Below are positions 42,319 to 51,950 of a DNA stretch of 64,000 nt, one piece after another; position 1 is the stretch's first letter, and each line of letters opens with the position of its first letter. The position numbers and the translations under genes are program-made. Below the pieces are notes generated by a model. The model was not told where the DNA came from. It searched no databases and worked only from the letters and a program-made list of their open reading frames with translations. The stretch covers positions 3,224,001 through 3,288,000 of the forward strand of contig CP019326.1 of assembly GCA_001971685.1 (NCBI GenBank). Reading direction: 5' to 3'. The stretch is from Halomonas sp. 1513. GTDB taxonomy: Bacteria > Pseudomonadota > Gammaproteobacteria > Pseudomonadales > Halomonadaceae.

Positions 42319-43617
42319 ATGACCTCGATCACCCACCTCACGGTTCAGGACGTTCGCTTCCCCACTTCTCGCTCGCTGGATGGCTCCGATGCCATGAACG
42401 CCGCCCCCGACTACTCGGCTACCTACGTCATCCTGCATACCGATAGCGACCTGGAGGGGCACGGCCTCACCTTCACCATCGGCCGCGGTAACGAGCTGTG
42501 CGTCAAGGCCGTAGAGTCGCTGGCCTATCTGGTCGAGGGCGAGACACTGGAGACGATCACCGCTGATATGGGTACGTTCTGGCGCCGGCTCACCAGCGGT
42601 GACAGCCAACTGCGCTGGACCGGCCCCGAGAAGGGCGTGATCCATCTCGCCACCGCTGCCATCGTCAATGCACTCTGGGACCTGTGGGCCAAGTCGGAAG
42701 GCAAGCCGGTGTGGAAACTGCTGGTGGACATGACCCCGGAACAGCTGGTCAAGAGCCTCGATTTCCGCTTCGTCAGCGATGCCATCACCCCCGAGGAGGC
42801 GCTGGGCCTGCTCCGCCGTCAGGCAGCCGGACGCCAGCAGCGTGAAGAGGAGATGCACGCGCGCGGCTACCCCGGCTACACCACCTCGGCGGGCTGGCTC
42901 GGCTACGACGATGACAAGGTACGGCGCCTGGCCCGTGAGGCGCTGGCCGAAGGCTGGACGCACTTCAAGCAGAAAGTCGGTGGCAACCTCGAGGAGGACC
43001 GACGTCGCGCCCAGATACTGCGCGAGGAGATCGGCTGGGAACGTGCGCTAATGATGGACGCCAACCAGATGTGGGACGTCGACGAGGCCATCACCAACAT
43101 GCGCCAGCTGGCCGAATTCGATCCGCTGTGGATCGAGGAGCCGACCAGCCCCGACGATATCCTCGGTCACGCCGAGATTCGCCAGCGGCTGGGCTCGATC
43201 GGCGTGGCCACCGGCGAGCACTGCCACAACCGGGTGATGTTCAAACAGCTGCTCCAGGCCGAAGCCATCGACTACTGCCAGCTCGATGCCGCGCGGCTAG
43301 GCGGGCTCAACGAGGTCATCGTGGTGCTGCTGATGGCCGCCAAGTTTGGCGTACCGGTGTGCCCCCACGCCGGCGGCGTGGGGCTCTGCGAGTACGTGCA
43401 GCACGTCTCGATCTTCGACTATATCGCCGTATCAGGCTCGCTGGAGGGTCGCATCCTCGAATACGTCGACCACCTCCACGAGCACTTCGAGCACCCGGTA
43501 GTGATCCGTAACGGCCACTACCAGGTGCCCACCGCACCGGGCTACAGCATTACCCTCAAGCCCGCGTCACTGGCGGAACACGTCTATCCGGACGGTCCCG
43601 CCTGGCAGACACACTAG
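42319..43617 (+). CDS. L-fuconate dehydratase (enolase superfamily)
   Basis: 432 residues from the ATG at 42319 with AGGAGA upstream. The N-terminal LTVQDVRFPTSRSLDGSDAMN and GHGLTFTIGRGNE strings are specific for L-fuconate dehydratase. Catalytic residues of the enolase barrel are visible: Lys in FKQKVGG, Asp in MMDANQ, Glu in IEEPTSP and TGEHCHN, His in CPHAGG. It converts L-fuconate to 2-keto-3-deoxy-L-fuconate. No other fucose-pathway gene is adjacent; the KDG-kinase-like gene lies 4 kb upstream. Separate transcript from the permease. Confidence 0.9.
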   Translation: MTSITHLTVQDVRFPTSRSLDGSDAMNAAPDYSATYVILHTDSDLEGHGLTFTIGRGNELCVKAVESLAYLVEGETLETITADMGTFWRRLTSGDSQLRWTGPEKGVIHLATAAIVNALWDLWAKSEGKPVWKLLVDMTPEQLVKSLDFRFVSDAITPEEALGLLRRQAAGRQQREEEMHARGYPGYTTSAGWLGYDDDKVRRLAREALAEGWTHFKQKVGGNLEEDRRRAQILREEIGWERALMMDANQMWDVDEAITNMRQLAEFDPLWIEEPTSPDDILGHAEIRQRLGSIGVATGEHCHNRVMFKQLLQAEAIDYCQLDAARLGGLNEVIVVLLMAAKFGVPVCPHAGGVGLCEYVQHVSIFDYIAVSGSLEGRILEYVDHLHEHFEHPVVIRNGHYQVPTAPGYSITLKPASLAEHVYPDGPAWQTH

Positions 43618-43625
43618 GGAAGCGC

Positions 43626-46600
43626 TCAGCCAACGTCCACTAGCGCCTGTTCCAGCAGGCGTGCCACGTGGATCGCCTCGCGACCGCTGCCATCCTTGAT
43701 CTGATGACGGCAGCTGGTGCCATCGGCGACCAGCACCGCATCGGCGTGCGCCTCGCGGATCGCCGGTAGCAGCGACAGCTCGGCCATCTGCAGCGAGGCG
43801 TCGTAGTGCTCCGCCTCATAGCCGAAGCTGCCCGCCATGCCACAGCAGGACGACTCGATGGTCTCGACTTCGAGATCGGGAATCCACGCCAACACCTGCT
43901 CCACCGGCCGCAGTGCATCGAAGGCCTTCTGGTGGCAGTGGCCGTGGAGCATGGCTCGCTTATGAGGCAGCGCCTTGAGCGCCAGCGGCAGTTGATCGGC
44001 CGCCTTTGCCTCGACCAGGAACTCCTCGAACAGATAGGCCGCCTCGGATAGCGCTTGGGCCTCATCGCCGAACCCGTACTGCAGAAACTCGTCGCGCATG
44101 GTGAGTAGGCACGACGGTTCGAGGCCGACGATCGCCACCCCGCGCTTGACGAACGGCAGCAGCTGATCGAGGGTGCGCCGCGCCTCCGCCTTGGCCTTGT
44201 CGAATTGCCCCGACGACAGGTAGGTGCGCCCGCAACACAGCGGCCGCTGGCCCGGCGTTACGTTGAGATGCACCCGATAGCCGGCCGCCTCCAGCACCCG
44301 CTTGGCGGCCCTGGCATTGTCGCCCTCCATATAGTTGTTGAAGGTATCGACGAACAGCAGCACCTCCCGCGCTCCCGCGGCGATACCGCTGGGCGCCTCG
44401 GCCGCGGACAGGAAATTGCCGTCGAAGACCGGCAATGCGCGCTGGGGCGCCAGCTTGAGCGCCTGCTTGATGCGCTGGGCCAAGAACGGCACCCGCTCGA
44501 CGCCGTTGACCAGACCGGCGAAGCGGCTAGCCCAGGGGGCATAGCGCGGCAACTCGCCGACCATCCGGTCACGCAAGCTCAGCCCTTTGGCCCGCGCCCG
44601 CGCGGTACGTGCTTCGATCTTGAACTTGGCCATGTCGACGCCGGTCGGGCAATCGCGCTTGCAGCCCTTGCACGAGACGCACAGGTCGAGCGCTTCCTTG
44701 ACGTCGTCACCGGCCAGGCCGTGGTCGCCGAGCTGGCCGGACAGTACCAGCCGCAGTGTGTTGGCACGCCCGCGCGTCAGGTGCTGCTCATCCTTGGTGA
44801 TACGGTAGCTGGGACACATGGTGCCGGCGTCGAACTTGCGGCAGTGGCCGTTGTTGTTGCACATCTCCACCGCCATCGCCAGGCCATGGGTGGCATCGCC
44901 CCCCGAGCCGGGTGGCGTCTGCTCGCCACTCAGCGGGTCGCGCTTGACGTTCCAGGCCGACCAGTCGAATACCGGCGTCAGCGGTATCGCCTGATAGTCC
45001 TTGGCAAAGCGGAAGTAGCGGGCGTCGTCCATCTTCGGCGTATCGACGATCTTGCCTGGATTTAACAGGTTATCAGGATCGAACAGCCGCTTGATCTCGC
45101 GAAATGCATCGTTGACGGCGGGGCCGAACTGCCAGGCCACCCACTCGCCGCGGCACAGGCCATCGCCGTGCTCGCCGGAGTAAGCCCCCTTGTACTCGCG
45201 CACCAGCGCCGAGGCCTGCTCGGCGATCTCGCGCATCTTCTCGGCGCCGTCGCGGCGCATATCGAGGATCGGCCGCACGTGCAGGGTGCCAACGCTGGCG
45301 TGGGCGTACCAGGTGCCCTCGGTGCCGTAGCGGTGAAACACCTGAGTGAGCTTGTCGGTGTACTCGGCGAGGTGCTCCAGCGGCACCGCGCAGTCCTCGA
45401 TGAAGGAGACTGGCTTGCCGTCGCCTTTCATGCTCATCATGATGTTGAGCCCCGCCTTGCGCACGTTCCACAGCGCCTTCTGCTCGCCGGCCTCGGGCAT
45501 CTCGACCACGCTGCCGGGCAGTCCCAGATCGCCCATCAGCTGGCTGAGCTTGGCCAGCGCCTCGCGCTGTGCGGATTGATCGTGGCCGGCGAACTCGACC
45601 AGCAGGATGGCTTCGGGTTTGCCAATCAGGGCCTTCTCGATCACCGGCCGAAACGCCGGATTCTCCAGCGATAGATCGATCATGGTGCGATCGACCAGCT
45701 CCACCGCGGTGGGGTCGAGCTTGACGATATGCTGGGTGAAATCCATCGCCTGATAGAAGGTGGGGAAATTCACCACCCCCAGCACCTTGTGCTGAGGCAG
45801 CGGCGAGAGGCGCAGGGTAATCCGCCGGCTGACCCCCAGGGTGCCTTCCGAACCGACCAGCAGATGCGCCAGGTTGACGCGACCGTCAGGGTCGTAGGGC
45901 TTGGGATTCTGGCAGTCGAACAGATCGAGATTATAGCCACCGACCCGGCGCAGCACCTTGGGGAAGTGCTCGCGAATCTCCGCCCCGACGCCTTCGGCAA
46001 TCGCCCTGACCTGCTCGGCGAGGCGTTGCTCCGCCGAGCCCTGGGCCAGCCGGTCGACATGGCCGAAGTTCACCTCGCTGCCATCCGCCAGTCGCGCCTC
46101 TACGCCGAGTACGTTGTGCACCATGTTGCCGTAGCGGATCGAGCGCGAACCGCAGGAGTTGTTGCCGGTCATGCCGCCGATGGTGCACTGGGCACTGGTC
46201 GAGACGTCCACCGGATACCACAACCCGTGAGGCTTGAGCCAGGCGTTCAGGTGGTCGAGCACGATACCGGGCTCGACCACTACCGTGCGTGCCTCGGCAT
46301 CGAATTCGACCACGCCGTTGAGATAGCGCGTGGTGTCGATCACCAGCGCCTCGCCCACCGTCTGGCCGCACTGGCTGGTGCCCGCACCGCGGGCCAGCAC
46401 CGGCACCCTGGCGTCGCGGGCAATATCCAGCGCCAGCCCCAGGTCCTCCTGGTGGCGAGGGATCACCACCCCCACCGGCGTCACCTGGTAGATCGACGCA
46501 TCGGTCGAGTAGCGCCCCCGCGAGGCCTGATCGAACAGCACCTCGCCTTGCAGCTCACGGGCCAGGCGTGCCGCCAGTTCGGTCACCGGCTTGACCTTGG

Positions 46601-46637
46601 CATCGCGGGATTGAGTCTTGTCGGTCAGGGACGTCAT
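43626..46637 (-). CDS. YdiJ-like FAD-binding and Fe-S oxidoreductase
   Basis: 1003 residues. An FAD-binding type 4 domain (about 40-220, with LARGAGTSQCGQTVG and IGGMTGNNSCGSRSIRYG) is followed by a C-terminal FAD-oxidase domain (to about 540, SGEHGDGLCRGEW). A 4Fe-4S ferredoxin-like region follows (LCVSCKGCKRDCPTG) and then a GlcF-like CCG region (RPLCCGRTYLSSG, ESSCCGMAGSFGYE). This is the layout of the YdiJ/D-2-hydroxyacid (D-2-hydroxyglutarate or D-lactate) dehydrogenase group, a fusion of GlcD- and GlcF-like parts. Last gene of the seven-gene operon; it probably oxidises a 2-hydroxyacid produced by the pathway, passing electrons to quinone. Confidence 0.9.
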   Translation of the reverse strand: MTSLTDKTQSRDAKVKPVTELAARLARELQGEVLFDQASRGRYSTDASIYQVTPVGVVIPRHQEDLGLALDIARDARVPVLARGAGTSQCGQTVGEALVIDTTRYLNGVVEFDAEARTVVVEPGIVLDHLNAWLKPHGLWYPVDVSTSAQCTIGGMTGNNSCGSRSIRYGNMVHNVLGVEARLADGSEVNFGHVDRLAQGSAEQRLAEQVRAIAEGVGAEIREHFPKVLRRVGGYNLDLFDCQNPKPYDPDGRVNLAHLLVGSEGTLGVSRRITLRLSPLPQHKVLGVVNFPTFYQAMDFTQHIVKLDPTAVELVDRTMIDLSLENPAFRPVIEKALIGKPEAILLVEFAGHDQSAQREALAKLSQLMGDLGLPGSVVEMPEAGEQKALWNVRKAGLNIMMSMKGDGKPVSFIEDCAVPLEHLAEYTDKLTQVFHRYGTEGTWYAHASVGTLHVRPILDMRRDGAEKMREIAEQASALVREYKGAYSGEHGDGLCRGEWVAWQFGPAVNDAFREIKRLFDPDNLLNPGKIVDTPKMDDARYFRFAKDYQAIPLTPVFDWSAWNVKRDPLSGEQTPPGSGGDATHGLAMAVEMCNNNGHCRKFDAGTMCPSYRITKDEQHLTRGRANTLRLVLSGQLGDHGLAGDDVKEALDLCVSCKGCKRDCPTGVDMAKFKIEARTARARAKGLSLRDRMVGELPRYAPWASRFAGLVNGVERVPFLAQRIKQALKLAPQRALPVFDGNFLSAAEAPSGIAAGAREVLLFVDTFNNYMEGDNARAAKRVLEAAGYRVHLNVTPGQRPLCCGRTYLSSGQFDKAKAEARRTLDQLLPFVKRGVAIVGLEPSCLLTMRDEFLQYGFGDEAQALSEAAYLFEEFLVEAKAADQLPLALKALPHKRAMLHGHCHQKAFDALRPVEQVLAWIPDLEVETIESSCCGMAGSFGYEAEHYDASLQMAELSLLPAIREAHADAVLVADGTSCRHQIKDGSGREAIHVARLLEQALVDVG

Positions 46638-46664
46638 GCCGCCCTCCTCAGTCGTTCAACCGGA

Positions 46665-47873
46665 TCAAGCGGCGGAAGTCAGCGGATTGGCGGCGAAGTA
46701 GTCGAGCGCTGCAGCCACTCCGCTACCCTTGAGCGAGATGCCTGCCAGTTTCATGCCGGCCTCGCAGCCCCCAAGCGTGGCAATCAGCGTCAGGTCATTG
46801 CAGTCACCCAGATGACCGATGCGGAACATCTTGCCCTTGGCCTTGCCAAGCCCCGTGCCCAGCGAGAGATCGAAGCGCTCATAGATGATCTTGCGCACCT
46901 CGTCGGCGTCGATCTCTTCCGGCACCACTACCCCGGTCAGTACCGGCGAATAGACCTCGGGCTCCAGGCACTGGACCTCCAGCCCCCAGGCCTCGACGGC
47001 GGTGCGCACGCCCGCCGCCCAGCGCTGATGCCGGGCCAGCACGTTGTCGAGTCCCTCATCGAGCAGCATGTCCAGTGCTTCGTTGAGGCCATACAGCAGG
47101 TTGGTGCTCGGCGTATACGGCCAGTAACCGTTCTGGTTGGCCTCGAGGATCTCGTCCCAGGCCCAGAAGCTCTTGGGCAGCTGTGCCGTCTTGCTGACTT
47201 CGATGGCCTTGGGGGAGAGCGCATTGAAGCTGATCCCCGGCGGCAGCATCAGGCCTTTCTGTGAGCCGGAGACGGTGACGTCGACACCCCACTCGTCGTG
47301 GCGGAAGTCGGCGCTGGCCAGCCCCGAGATGGTATCCACGATCAGCAGCGCCGGGTGTCCGGCAGCGTCAATGGCACGGCGTACCGCGGCGATATTGCTG
47401 GTGACGCCGGTGGAGGTCTCGTTGTGCACCACGCACACTGCCTTGATCTCGTGACCGCTATCCTCCTTGAGCCGCGCCTCGATCATGTCGGCTTGGACAC
47501 CGTGTCGCCAGCCCTCATAGCCGGGCAGGCCGATGAACTCGGGCTCGAGGTTGAGCCGACGCGCCATCTTCTGCCACAGGGTGGCAAAGTGGCCGGTCTC
47601 GAACATCAGCACACGATCCCCCGGCGACATGGTATTGGCTAGCGCCGCTTCCCAGGCGCCGGTGCCTGAGGCGGGATAGATGATCACCGGATGCTTGGTC
47701 TTGAACACCTTCTGGATCTTGGCCAGCAGCTCGAGTCCCAAGGCACCGAACTCAGGGCCGCGATGGTCGATGGTGGGCAGGCTCATGGCACGCAGAATGC
47801 GGTCCGGTACCGGCGACGGCCCGGGAATTTGCAGGAAATGGCGGCCGGAGGGATGGAAGTCGAGCTTGAGCAT
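46665..47873 (-). CDS. Class V aminotransferase (serine/alanine-glyoxylate type)
   Basis: 402 residues. The PLP lysine is in VTVSGSQKGLMLPPG, and the N-terminal IPGPSPVPDRILRAM and DHRGPEFGALGLE are typical of alanine- and serine-glyoxylate aminotransferases; the fold also includes BhcA-type aspartate-glyoxylate enzymes. It would transfer an amino group to glyoxylate or another oxo acid. It is encoded in the TRAP/CoA-transferase operon, so glyoxylate or a related oxo acid is probably an intermediate of that pathway. Gap of 27 bases to the YdiJ-like gene. Confidence 0.9.
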   Translation of the reverse strand: MLKLDFHPSGRHFLQIPGPSPVPDRILRAMSLPTIDHRGPEFGALGLELLAKIQKVFKTKHPVIIYPASGTGAWEAALANTMSPGDRVLMFETGHFATLWQKMARRLNLEPEFIGLPGYEGWRHGVQADMIEARLKEDSGHEIKAVCVVHNETSTGVTSNIAAVRRAIDAAGHPALLIVDTISGLASADFRHDEWGVDVTVSGSQKGLMLPPGISFNALSPKAIEVSKTAQLPKSFWAWDEILEANQNGYWPYTPSTNLLYGLNEALDMLLDEGLDNVLARHQRWAAGVRTAVEAWGLEVQCLEPEVYSPVLTGVVVPEEIDADEVRKIIYERFDLSLGTGLGKAKGKMFRIGHLGDCNDLTLIATLGGCEAGMKLAGISLKGSGVAAALDYFAANPLTSAA

Positions 47874-47937
47874 GATGGTGTCTCCACGGACAGTTGTACT
47901 TTTGATAATGAATGCAATTTAAGTCATCAAAAAAGTC

Positions 47938-49128
47938 TTACTTGACGCATCCCTCGGCGCGCAGGGTGGCGACCTCTTGCGGGGACAACCCGAGCGTCGT
48001 GGTCAGCACCTCGTCGGTATGCTGGCCAAACAGCGGTGCCGGTGAACGGATCTGCGACGGTGTGCGCGAGAACTTGCTGGGAAAGCCGATGGTCTTCATC
48101 TTGCCGATCACCGGGTGATCCATCTCCTCGACCATCCCGCGGGCCAGATAGTGCTCGTCCTGCATCGCCTGGCCGAAGTCGTTGATCGGGCCCGCCGGCA
48201 CCCCGGCCTTGTCGCACAGCGCCAGCCAGTAGTCGGTGTCCTGCTCAGCCATGATCTCCTCGAGCAGCGCCTCGAGGTCCTCGACGTGCTGACCGCGGTC
48301 CTGGTTGGTGAGAAAACGGGGGTCGGCCATGAGGTCGTCGCGCTCCAGCACGTCGCCACACAGACGCTCCCAGGTACGCTGGTTGGCACAGCCCAACATC
48401 AGATAGCCGTCGCGCGCCTTGATCGCCTGATAGGGCGCCGACACCCGATGCCGCCAACCGGTCGGCTGGGGCACCCTGCCCTCGGCGAAATAGGCCGCCG
48501 CCTCCCATGCAAACCACGGCAGACCGCACTCGGTGATGGCAATATCGATATGCTGGCCCTCGCCGGTGGTCATCTTATGGATATGTGCGGCAAGGATCGA
48601 GTAGACCGCAGTGATCCCGGCGCCGATGTCATACACGGCGATGCCGGTCTTGAGTGGTCGACGTCCGGGTTCACCGGTCATCGACATCAGGCCGCTCATG
48701 CCCTGCGCCACCAGGTCGAAGCCGCCGCGGTGACTGTAGGGGCCGGTCTGGCCGTAGCCGGAAATCGAACAGTAGACGATGCCGGGGTTGATGGCCTTGA
48801 TGGTGTCGTAGTCGATCTTGAGCGACTTGGTGACCCCGGTGCGGTAGTTCTCGACGATCACATCGGCGTCTTCGGCCAGGCGATAGAATATCTGCCGGGC
48901 GCGCTCATCCTTGAGGTTCAAGGAGATGCTCTTCTTGTTGCGGTTTATCTGCGAAAAGCAGGTCGATTCGTCGTTGACGTAGGGCCCCATCTGGCGACTG
49001 TCATCGCCGCCGTTGGTCTTTTCGACCTTGATCACCTCGGCGCCCATGTCGGCCAGCACCATGGTGCAGTAGGGGCCGGCCATGATCTGGGAGATGTCCA
49101 GTACTTTCAAATTGTGTAAGGGAAGCAT
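47938..49128 (-). CDS. CaiB/BaiF family (class III) CoA transferase
   Basis: 396 residues from the ATG at 49128. N-terminal LKVLDISQIMAGPYCTMVLADMGAEVIKVE and RNKKSISLNLKD are signature strings. The catalytic Asp lies in GIAVYDIGAG. It transfers CoA between carboxylates, so it would activate the acid imported by the TRAP system. A farther start at 49149 would overlap the stop of the crotonase gene by one base, but the ATG at 49128 has GAGGTGGAG right before it and fits the usual family start. Followed by 64 non-coding bases before the aminotransferase gene. Confidence 0.9.
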   Translation of the reverse strand: MLPLHNLKVLDISQIMAGPYCTMVLADMGAEVIKVEKTNGGDDSRQMGPYVNDESTCFSQINRNKKSISLNLKDERARQIFYRLAEDADVIVENYRTGVTKSLKIDYDTIKAINPGIVYCSISGYGQTGPYSHRGGFDLVAQGMSGLMSMTGEPGRRPLKTGIAVYDIGAGITAVYSILAAHIHKMTTGEGQHIDIAITECGLPWFAWEAAAYFAEGRVPQPTGWRHRVSAPYQAIKARDGYLMLGCANQRTWERLCGDVLERDDLMADPRFLTNQDRGQHVEDLEALLEEIMAEQDTDYWLALCDKAGVPAGPINDFGQAMQDEHYLARGMVEEMDHPVIGKMKTIGFPSKFSRTPSQIRSPAPLFGQHTDEVLTTTLGLSPQEVATLRAEGCVK

Positions 49129-49148
49129 CGGCTCCACCTCGCTTGTCA

Positions 49149-49934
49149 TTAGTGGCCCGTCCACACGAACGGCGTCTTGTTGACGAACTTGTTCACCGCC
49201 GCCTTGAAGTCATCGCTCATATAGCAGGTGATAACCCAGTCATCGCCGGCGTCACGGGCAGCCCGCCGCTGCTCCTGAACGCGCCCCACCAGTACCTTGC
49301 TGGCCTGCACGGTAAGCGGCGCGCGTCGGGAGAACTGCGCGGCCACCTCGGCCACCTCGGCATGGATCGCGCCGGGCTCGATGACGGCATTGACGAGGCC
49401 AGCCTGGCTTGCCTCGTCGGCGCTGAACAGCTTGCCCAGCATCAGCGCCTCCTTGGTCCGCGCGATGCCGACCATGTCGATCAGCCGTGAGACGTTGGTG
49501 ATCGACAGGCAGTTGCCCAGGGTCTTGGCGATCGGCACCCCGAACTTGAGGCTAGGCGTGCAGTAGCGAAAGTCGCAGACCATGGCCAGCGCTGCACCGC
49601 CGCCGACGCAGGCGCCCTCGATCAGCGCGATAGTAGGCTTGTTCAGGGTCTCCAGCTTGCCAACCACCCGATCGATGCGACGCTCGTAGCCGATCGCATC
49701 CTCGGGCTTCGAGAAGTCGCTGAACTGGGTGATATCGGTGCCGGCCACAAAGGCCTCTCCACCAACACCATGCAGCACCACGGCGTGTATCTGCGCATCC
49801 GTTGCCAGTTGATCGCAGCGCGACTCCAGGGCGTCATACATTTCCCAGGTCATGGCGTTGCGGCTCTGTGGGCGATTGAAACCCAGCCAGGCCACGCCGT
49901 CGCGCACCTCAAACAGCAGACTCTCTTCGTTCAT
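49149..49934 (-). CDS. Crotonase-fold (enoyl-CoA hydratase/isomerase family) protein
   Basis: 261 residues from the ATG at 49934 with GGAGAGG upstream. The crotonase fold is clear (VAWLGFNRPQSRNAM, EAFVAGTDITQF, IEGACVGGGAALAMVCDFRY). In hydratases the catalytic glutamates lie in GGGCELAM and GQPEI; here the corresponding positions read GGGAALAM and GVPIA, so both glutamates are missing. It may catalyse an isomerase, lyase or hydrolase reaction on the CoA ester made by the neighbouring CoA transferase. Part of the operon led by dctP at 52928. Confidence 0.88.
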   Translation of the reverse strand: MNEESLLFEVRDGVAWLGFNRPQSRNAMTWEMYDALESRCDQLATDAQIHAVVLHGVGGEAFVAGTDITQFSDFSKPEDAIGYERRIDRVVGKLETLNKPTIALIEGACVGGGAALAMVCDFRYCTPSLKFGVPIAKTLGNCLSITNVSRLIDMVGIARTKEALMLGKLFSADEASQAGLVNAVIEPGAIHAEVAEVAAQFSRRAPLTVQASKVLVGRVQEQRRAARDAGDDWVITCYMSDDFKAAVNKFVNKTPFVWTGH

Positions 49935-49999
49935 AGGCCTCTCCATGCCCCTCCCGGCGCGACCCAGCCGGGAGGGGACCTTGGCTTAGCGATACTGGC

Positions 50000-51283
50000 T
50001 TAGCGGTAGAAGAACTCGACCAGCGCCATGGGAATCGCCGGGATATAGGTGACCATCAGGAGCACCACCAGCAAGACGCTGATAAAGCCCAGGTTGGAGC
50101 GCGTCACCGACCACACATCCGACTTGGCGATCGAGCAGGCGGTAATCAGCACGCTCGCCACCGGCGGGGTCTGCTGGCCAATCGCCAGGTTGAGGCAGAC
50201 CACCAGGCCGAAGTGCACCGGATCGATCCCGGCCGCACCGACCAGCGGCATCACGATAGGCACCACCAGAATGATCGCCGCGGCCGAGTGCAGGAAGAGC
50301 CCGATCAGCAGGAAGAACACATTCAGCATCATCAGGATCGCGTACTTGTTGTCGGTCAGGCTGAGCACCGCCTGGGCCAACTGCTGGGGCATGCGCATCT
50401 CGGTCAGGAACACCCCGATCAAGGCCGACGCCGCCACCAAGAGCATCACCACCGCGGTCTGCTGGCCGCCGTCGATGATCGCCTTGTAGAGCGTACGCAT
50501 GTCCAGCTCACGATAGATCACCGCGCTGATGAAGATAGCGGCCGCTACTGCCAGGCCGGCACCTTCGGTCGCAGTAACGAAACCACCAAAGATCGAGCCG
50601 AGGATGATGATCGGCAGGGTCAGCGCCCAGCTGGCCTCCTTGGCGGTCTGCTTGACCCGCTTCCACTGGAACACCTCCTCCACCGGCCAGTTGTACTTGC
50701 GCGCATAGTAGTAGCACAGCGCCGCCAGACCGCCCGCGCCGAGCAGCCCGGGCACGATACCGGCCACGAACAGCTGGACGATGGAGGCACCGGACATGAC
50801 GCCATACAGGATCATCGGGATGGAGGGCGGAATGATGATCGCCAGGGACGCCGAGGAGGAGGTGACCGCCGCGGCGAAGGGCGCCGGGTACCCGCGCTTC
50901 TTCATGGCCGGGATCAGCACCGAGCCGGTGGCGGCCACGTCGGCCACCGCCGAGCCTGAAATCTCGGCGAAGAACAGCGAGACGCCGACATTGATCATCG
51001 CCAGCCCGCCGCGGACAAAGCCGAACAGCGCCGAGGCAAAGGCGATCAGGCGCTTGGAGATCCCGCCGGTGTTCATGATGGCACCGGCCAGCACGAACAT
51101 CGGAATCGCCAGCAAGGGGAAGCTGCTCGCTCCCTCGAACATGGTCAACCCGATGTTGGGCAGCATATCGAGGCCCTGAAACGATACGATGGCTACCGTC
51201 GCCACGATCGCCAGCGCCACGGCGATGGGCAGCCCCATCAGGATCAGTCCGATCAAGCCAATTATCATAAACGGCAGTGTCAT
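50000..51283 (-). CDS. dctM: TRAP transporter large permease subunit (DctM)
   Basis: 427 residues, about twelve membrane segments. SGSAVADVAATGSVLIPAMKKRGY, IIIPPSIPMILYGVMSG and IGQQTPPVASVLIT are DctM signatures. Start overlaps the dctQ stop by four bases. Third gene of the TRAP-linked catabolic operon; the crotonase-fold gene follows 65 bases after its stop. Confidence 0.95.
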   Translation of the reverse strand: MTLPFMIIGLIGLILMGLPIAVALAIVATVAIVSFQGLDMLPNIGLTMFEGASSFPLLAIPMFVLAGAIMNTGGISKRLIAFASALFGFVRGGLAMINVGVSLFFAEISGSAVADVAATGSVLIPAMKKRGYPAPFAAAVTSSSASLAIIIPPSIPMILYGVMSGASIVQLFVAGIVPGLLGAGGLAALCYYYARKYNWPVEEVFQWKRVKQTAKEASWALTLPIIILGSIFGGFVTATEGAGLAVAAAIFISAVIYRELDMRTLYKAIIDGGQQTAVVMLLVAASALIGVFLTEMRMPQQLAQAVLSLTDNKYAILMMLNVFFLLIGLFLHSAAAIILVVPIVMPLVGAAGIDPVHFGLVVCLNLAIGQQTPPVASVLITACSIAKSDVWSVTRSNLGFISVLLVVLLMVTYIPAIPMALVEFFYR

Positions 51284-51867
51284 GGCTGATCCCTCTTAGT
51301 CAGTGATTCCGCAGTGAAGCCGGCCCGCGCATTGTCACGCTCGGCCTCGGCAATGGCGTGGCGGATCTCCTCCTCTTCCTGAGTCAGGCCGGCGCGTACC
51401 TTGGCCAGATGACTCGGCATGCTGAGTAGTTGGGCGATGATAAATAGCCCAGCGCCGATGGGAATGACCGACTGGGTAAAGGACATGGGTACCCAGCGCA
51501 GAGTGATCAAGGCCATGCCCTGCATCACGTCCAGGACCACTAGCCCAGCCCAGCCGAGCACCAGGAAGAAGCCGATAAACAGCGCTTCGGAGACATAGGT
51601 CACCGGCATACGGATATGCACCGGCATGGCGGCGACCACCCCGTCGACACCGATATGTCCTCGCTTGAGCGCCGCCAGGGCCCCGGCGTAGTAGGTCAAC
51701 CAGACCAGCATGATGGCGGCGACTTCGTCATACCAGGAGGGCGTTCGCCAGGCGTAGCGGGTCACCACCGCATACAGCACCACCAGCGTCAGCGACACCA
51801 TCAGCACTACCGTGATGATCTCGAGCAAACGCTCCATGATGCGAGAGATTTGGTTCAGAGTGCCCAT
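51280..51867 (-). CDS. dctQ: TRAP transporter small permease subunit (DctQ)
   Basis: 195 residues with four membrane segments and the string GALAALKRGHIGVDGVV typical of DctQ. The C-terminus carries a charged tail of about 35 residues (GLTQEEEEIRHAIAEAERDN), longer than in the other DctQ of this window. Cotranscribed with dctP (upstream, 83-base gap with a hairpin) and dctM. Confidence 0.92.
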   Translation of the reverse strand: MGTLNQISRIMERLLEIITVVLMVSLTLVVLYAVVTRYAWRTPSWYDEVAAIMLVWLTYYAGALAALKRGHIGVDGVVAAMPVHIRMPVTYVSEALFIGFFLVLGWAGLVVLDVMQGMALITLRWVPMSFTQSVIPIGAGLFIIAQLLSMPSHLAKVRAGLTQEEEEIRHAIAEAERDNARAGFTAESLTKRDQP

Positions 51868-51901
51868 GATTCTCGACTCATTGAGGTAGGGAACTGGATC
51901 C

Positions 51902-51925
51902 CCCGCGCCGTCTAGGGGACGCGGG
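51902..51925 (-). promoter_or_regulatory. Intercistronic hairpin between dctP and dctQ
   Basis: CCCGCG (51902-51907) and CGCGGG (51920-51925) form a GC-only 6-bp stem 26 bases after the dctP stop. There is no T-run. It is weaker than the hairpins of the other two TRAP operons but in the same place. Confidence 0.45.
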
Positions 51926-51950
51926 AGAGAGGTCTAACGCGAGCGATGGA

